A stretch of DNA of 5,704 nucleotides from Candidatus Saccharibacteria bacterium UBA669 (GTDB lineage: Bacteria; Patescibacteriota; Saccharimonadia; Saccharimonadales; Saccharimonadaceae): assembly GCA_002299795.1 (NCBI GenBank), contig DBNP01000018.1:1661-7364 (forward strand), in the 5' to 3' direction. The notes under the pieces are model-generated. The model ran no database searches. It worked only from the letters and a program-made list of their open reading frames with translations, and had not been told where the DNA came from. Both the position numbers and the translations under genes were made by a program. Shown one piece after another: positions 4,472-5,704 of the stretch. The first letter of the stretch is position 1; each line of letters starts with the position of its first letter.

Positions 4472-5548
4472 ATGACAGATGCGAGGGGTGCTAAGAGGTC
4501 AGGGAGAAGTCACACCGTCAAGCGCGTGCGGAGCAAGCTTGCATCGCTTCGCTATGGTAGTAAATCACACACCGCCCGACTGATTCTCGTAACCGGTGAA
4601 TATGGCAAAACAACAGTAGTGCGGCTGATCGCTAAACTATTGCAAGAAAGTGGCCACAAAGTTGTCGAAATGGTTGCGGCCGAGGGTGCGGGCCATAGTA
4701 TCGAGACTGATCCTTTCTTGCTGCATCGTCGCCTGGCTAATGCATCGAGGCAAGGGTACGACTATGTTGTGCTTGAGGTGCATGCGGCACTTATCGCCAG
4801 CCAGGTAGTGCCAACGCTCTCGGTCGAAATGGTTGTAGCAACCACCGATTCTCCGGAGCTAAGCATCCTTGCGGCGCTACCAGTTAAATATCTGGTAATA
4901 CCCTACGGGGTAGCGCCACCTGCAGGAGTGGCGCATCAAAACATCATGACAGTTGGCACTGATGAGACTGCCGACATGCGGGTGGTGGCGACACAGCTTT
5001 ACCGCAAGGGGACAGAAGTGTCACTGGTGATTGATATGCACACTGAGCTTGAGGTGGCATCGTATCTGGTGGGTCAGGCCAACGCGAGCAATATTGCTAC
5101 CGCGCTTGCTGCCGTCTATGTGCTTGGCGTAGATATTGCCACATTTGCAGAGGGCGTCGCGAGGCTTGCCCATGTTCCTGGTAACTTTGAGTATATTGCA
5201 CACCCTGCGCCCTATCTAGTGGCGGTCGATCGTGGCGGTCCGGCCTCGACACTACCGCTTTTGTTTGAGAGTGCCAAACAGCTTGCGAAACGTCGCCTAC
5301 TCGTTGCGCTCGATGCGGCGGTAGAGCCATCGATACTTGAGGAGCTGCGCGGGCATGCCGACCGGATTGTAATGGTGGGCGAGAGCAGCGAGCCTGATGT
5401 TGCCCGTGACCATGAAGAGGCGGCATTTATCACAGTTCGCGGTGCCAAAAAGGATGATTTAGTGCTATTGATCGGTCATCGCTATGCAGTATATGACGAT
5501 GATGGCACGCTGGTGATTGCAAAAACAATCGGGGGCAGCCATGAGTAG
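4472..5548 (+). CDS. Mur-ligase-like protein with eroded active site (MurE paralogue)
   Basis: This 358-residue protein has the central and C-terminal domains of a Mur ligase but no N-terminal UDP-binding domain; the P-loop comes at once after about 35 basic residues. TGEYGKTT (41-48) keeps the Gly, Gly, Lys and Thr of the family's GTNGKTT, so nucleotide binding is plausible. LHRRLANASRQGYDYVVLEV (84-103) corresponds to the segment ending in the metal-linked Glu (E102), but the following Ser-Ser-His is absent (HAAL). GQANASNIATALAAVYVLGV (201-220) matches the GxxNxxNxxAA helix. HVPGNFEYI (234-242) replaces the usual VPGRME, losing its Arg. VDRGGPASTL (252-261) replaces the DYAHxPxxL of MurE, losing the Tyr-Ala-His. 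It is therefore probably a paralogue that binds ATP but is impaired or changed in catalysis. The next gene is a normal Mur ligase that overlaps it by 8 bp, which suggests a joint complex. Confidence 0.75.
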   Translation: MTDARGAKRSGRSHTVKRVRSKLASLRYGSKSHTARLILVTGEYGKTTVVRLIAKLLQESGHKVVEMVAAEGAGHSIETDPFLLHRRLANASRQGYDYVVLEVHAALIASQVVPTLSVEMVVATTDSPELSILAALPVKYLVIPYGVAPPAGVAHQNIMTVGTDETADMRVVATQLYRKGTEVSLVIDMHTELEVASYLVGQANASNIATALAAVYVLGVDIATFAEGVARLAHVPGNFEYIAHPAPYLVAVDRGGPASTLPLLFESAKQLAKRRLLVALDAAVEPSILEELRGHADRIVMVGESSEPDVARDHEEAAFITVRGAKKDDLVLLIGHRYAVYDDDGTLVIAKTIGGSHE

Positions 5549-5704
5549 TATCAAAAAGCTTGCCAAAAAGGCCATTCCACGTGGTTTGTTTCGGGTTGCC
5601 GAGCCACACTACCACCGCGTTGAAGCGATAGCGGTCAGTGCTCGCCGCGGCTTTCCTTCGCGGGGTATGCATGCCATCGGTGTGACCGGCACCAACGGCA
5701 AGAC
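5541..5704 (+). CDS. MurE-like Mur ligase, N-terminal fragment (partial, runs off right edge)
   Basis: The first 54 codons are present, from ATG 5541. A basic, amphipathic N-terminus (MSSIKKLAKKAIPRGLFRVA, 1-20) leads into MHAIGVTGTNGK (43-54), the standard Mur ligase P-loop. The P-loop is at residue 50 rather than around 110 as in E. coli MurE, so the UDP-binding first domain is missing. This form is common in Patescibacteria, to my knowledge. The expected reaction is ATP-dependent addition of an amino acid to a UDP-MurNAc-peptide, but MurE against another Mur ligase cannot be settled from this fragment, so no symbol is given. GGGGG (5531-5535) lies 5 nt before the ATG, and the start overlaps the stop of the upstream paralogue within ATGAGTAG, so the pair is very likely translated from one message. 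Confidence 0.8.
   Translation, partial: MSSIKKLAKKAIPRGLFRVAEPHYHRVEAIAVSARRGFPSRGMHAIGVTGTNGK

Noticed and set aside
5097..5426. Minus-strand open frames of 60-110 codons opposite the Mur-like gene
   Set aside because: They are His/Arg/Pro-rich shadow translations of a well-supported gene and have no start signals.

Overview
The window looks like chromosomal core sequence from a small-genome bacterium of the Candidate Phyla Radiation, most likely Candidatus Saccharibacteria (TM7). This placement is inferred from the style of the proteins: Mur ligases that begin almost at the P-loop, a short proline/glutamine-rich CD225-like membrane protein, a FemAB transferase, and separate TsaC and TsaD genes. 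No database search was possible. Base composition appears close to 50% G+C by eye. TGA is used as an ordinary stop, which argues against the Gracilibacteria/Absconditabacteria code.

Layout: the left edge holds the first 35 codons of a probable valyl-tRNA synthetase gene on the minus strand. A regulatory region of about 210 bp with several dyads separates it from a divergent FemAB-type aminoacyltransferase gene on the plus strand. That gene converges on a minus-strand pair, tsaD then tsaC, which overlap by 16 bp and supply two central enzymes of the tRNA t6A37 modification. Divergent from tsaD is a 107-residue two-helix membrane protein of the CD225/dispanin type. Next comes a lineage-specific protein with a divergent kinase fold behind a strong promoter-like element. 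The right end holds two adjacent Mur-ligase-type genes. The first is complete but has an eroded active site. The second has a canonical P-loop and is cut by the window edge.

Themes: three genes bear on cell-wall precursors (FemAB and the two Mur ligases) and three on tRNA or translation (valS, tsaD, tsaC). Several starts are preceded by a TGn-TAnnnT extended -10 element. At three of them the -10 lies only 6-7 nt before the start codon, which suggests leaderless mRNAs. The points most worth following up are the degenerate Mur ligase paired with a normal one, the kinase-like protein with Arg in place of the usual Lys, and the paired palindromes upstream of valS. Nothing in the window suggests a mobile element, CRISPR array, tRNA or rRNA.
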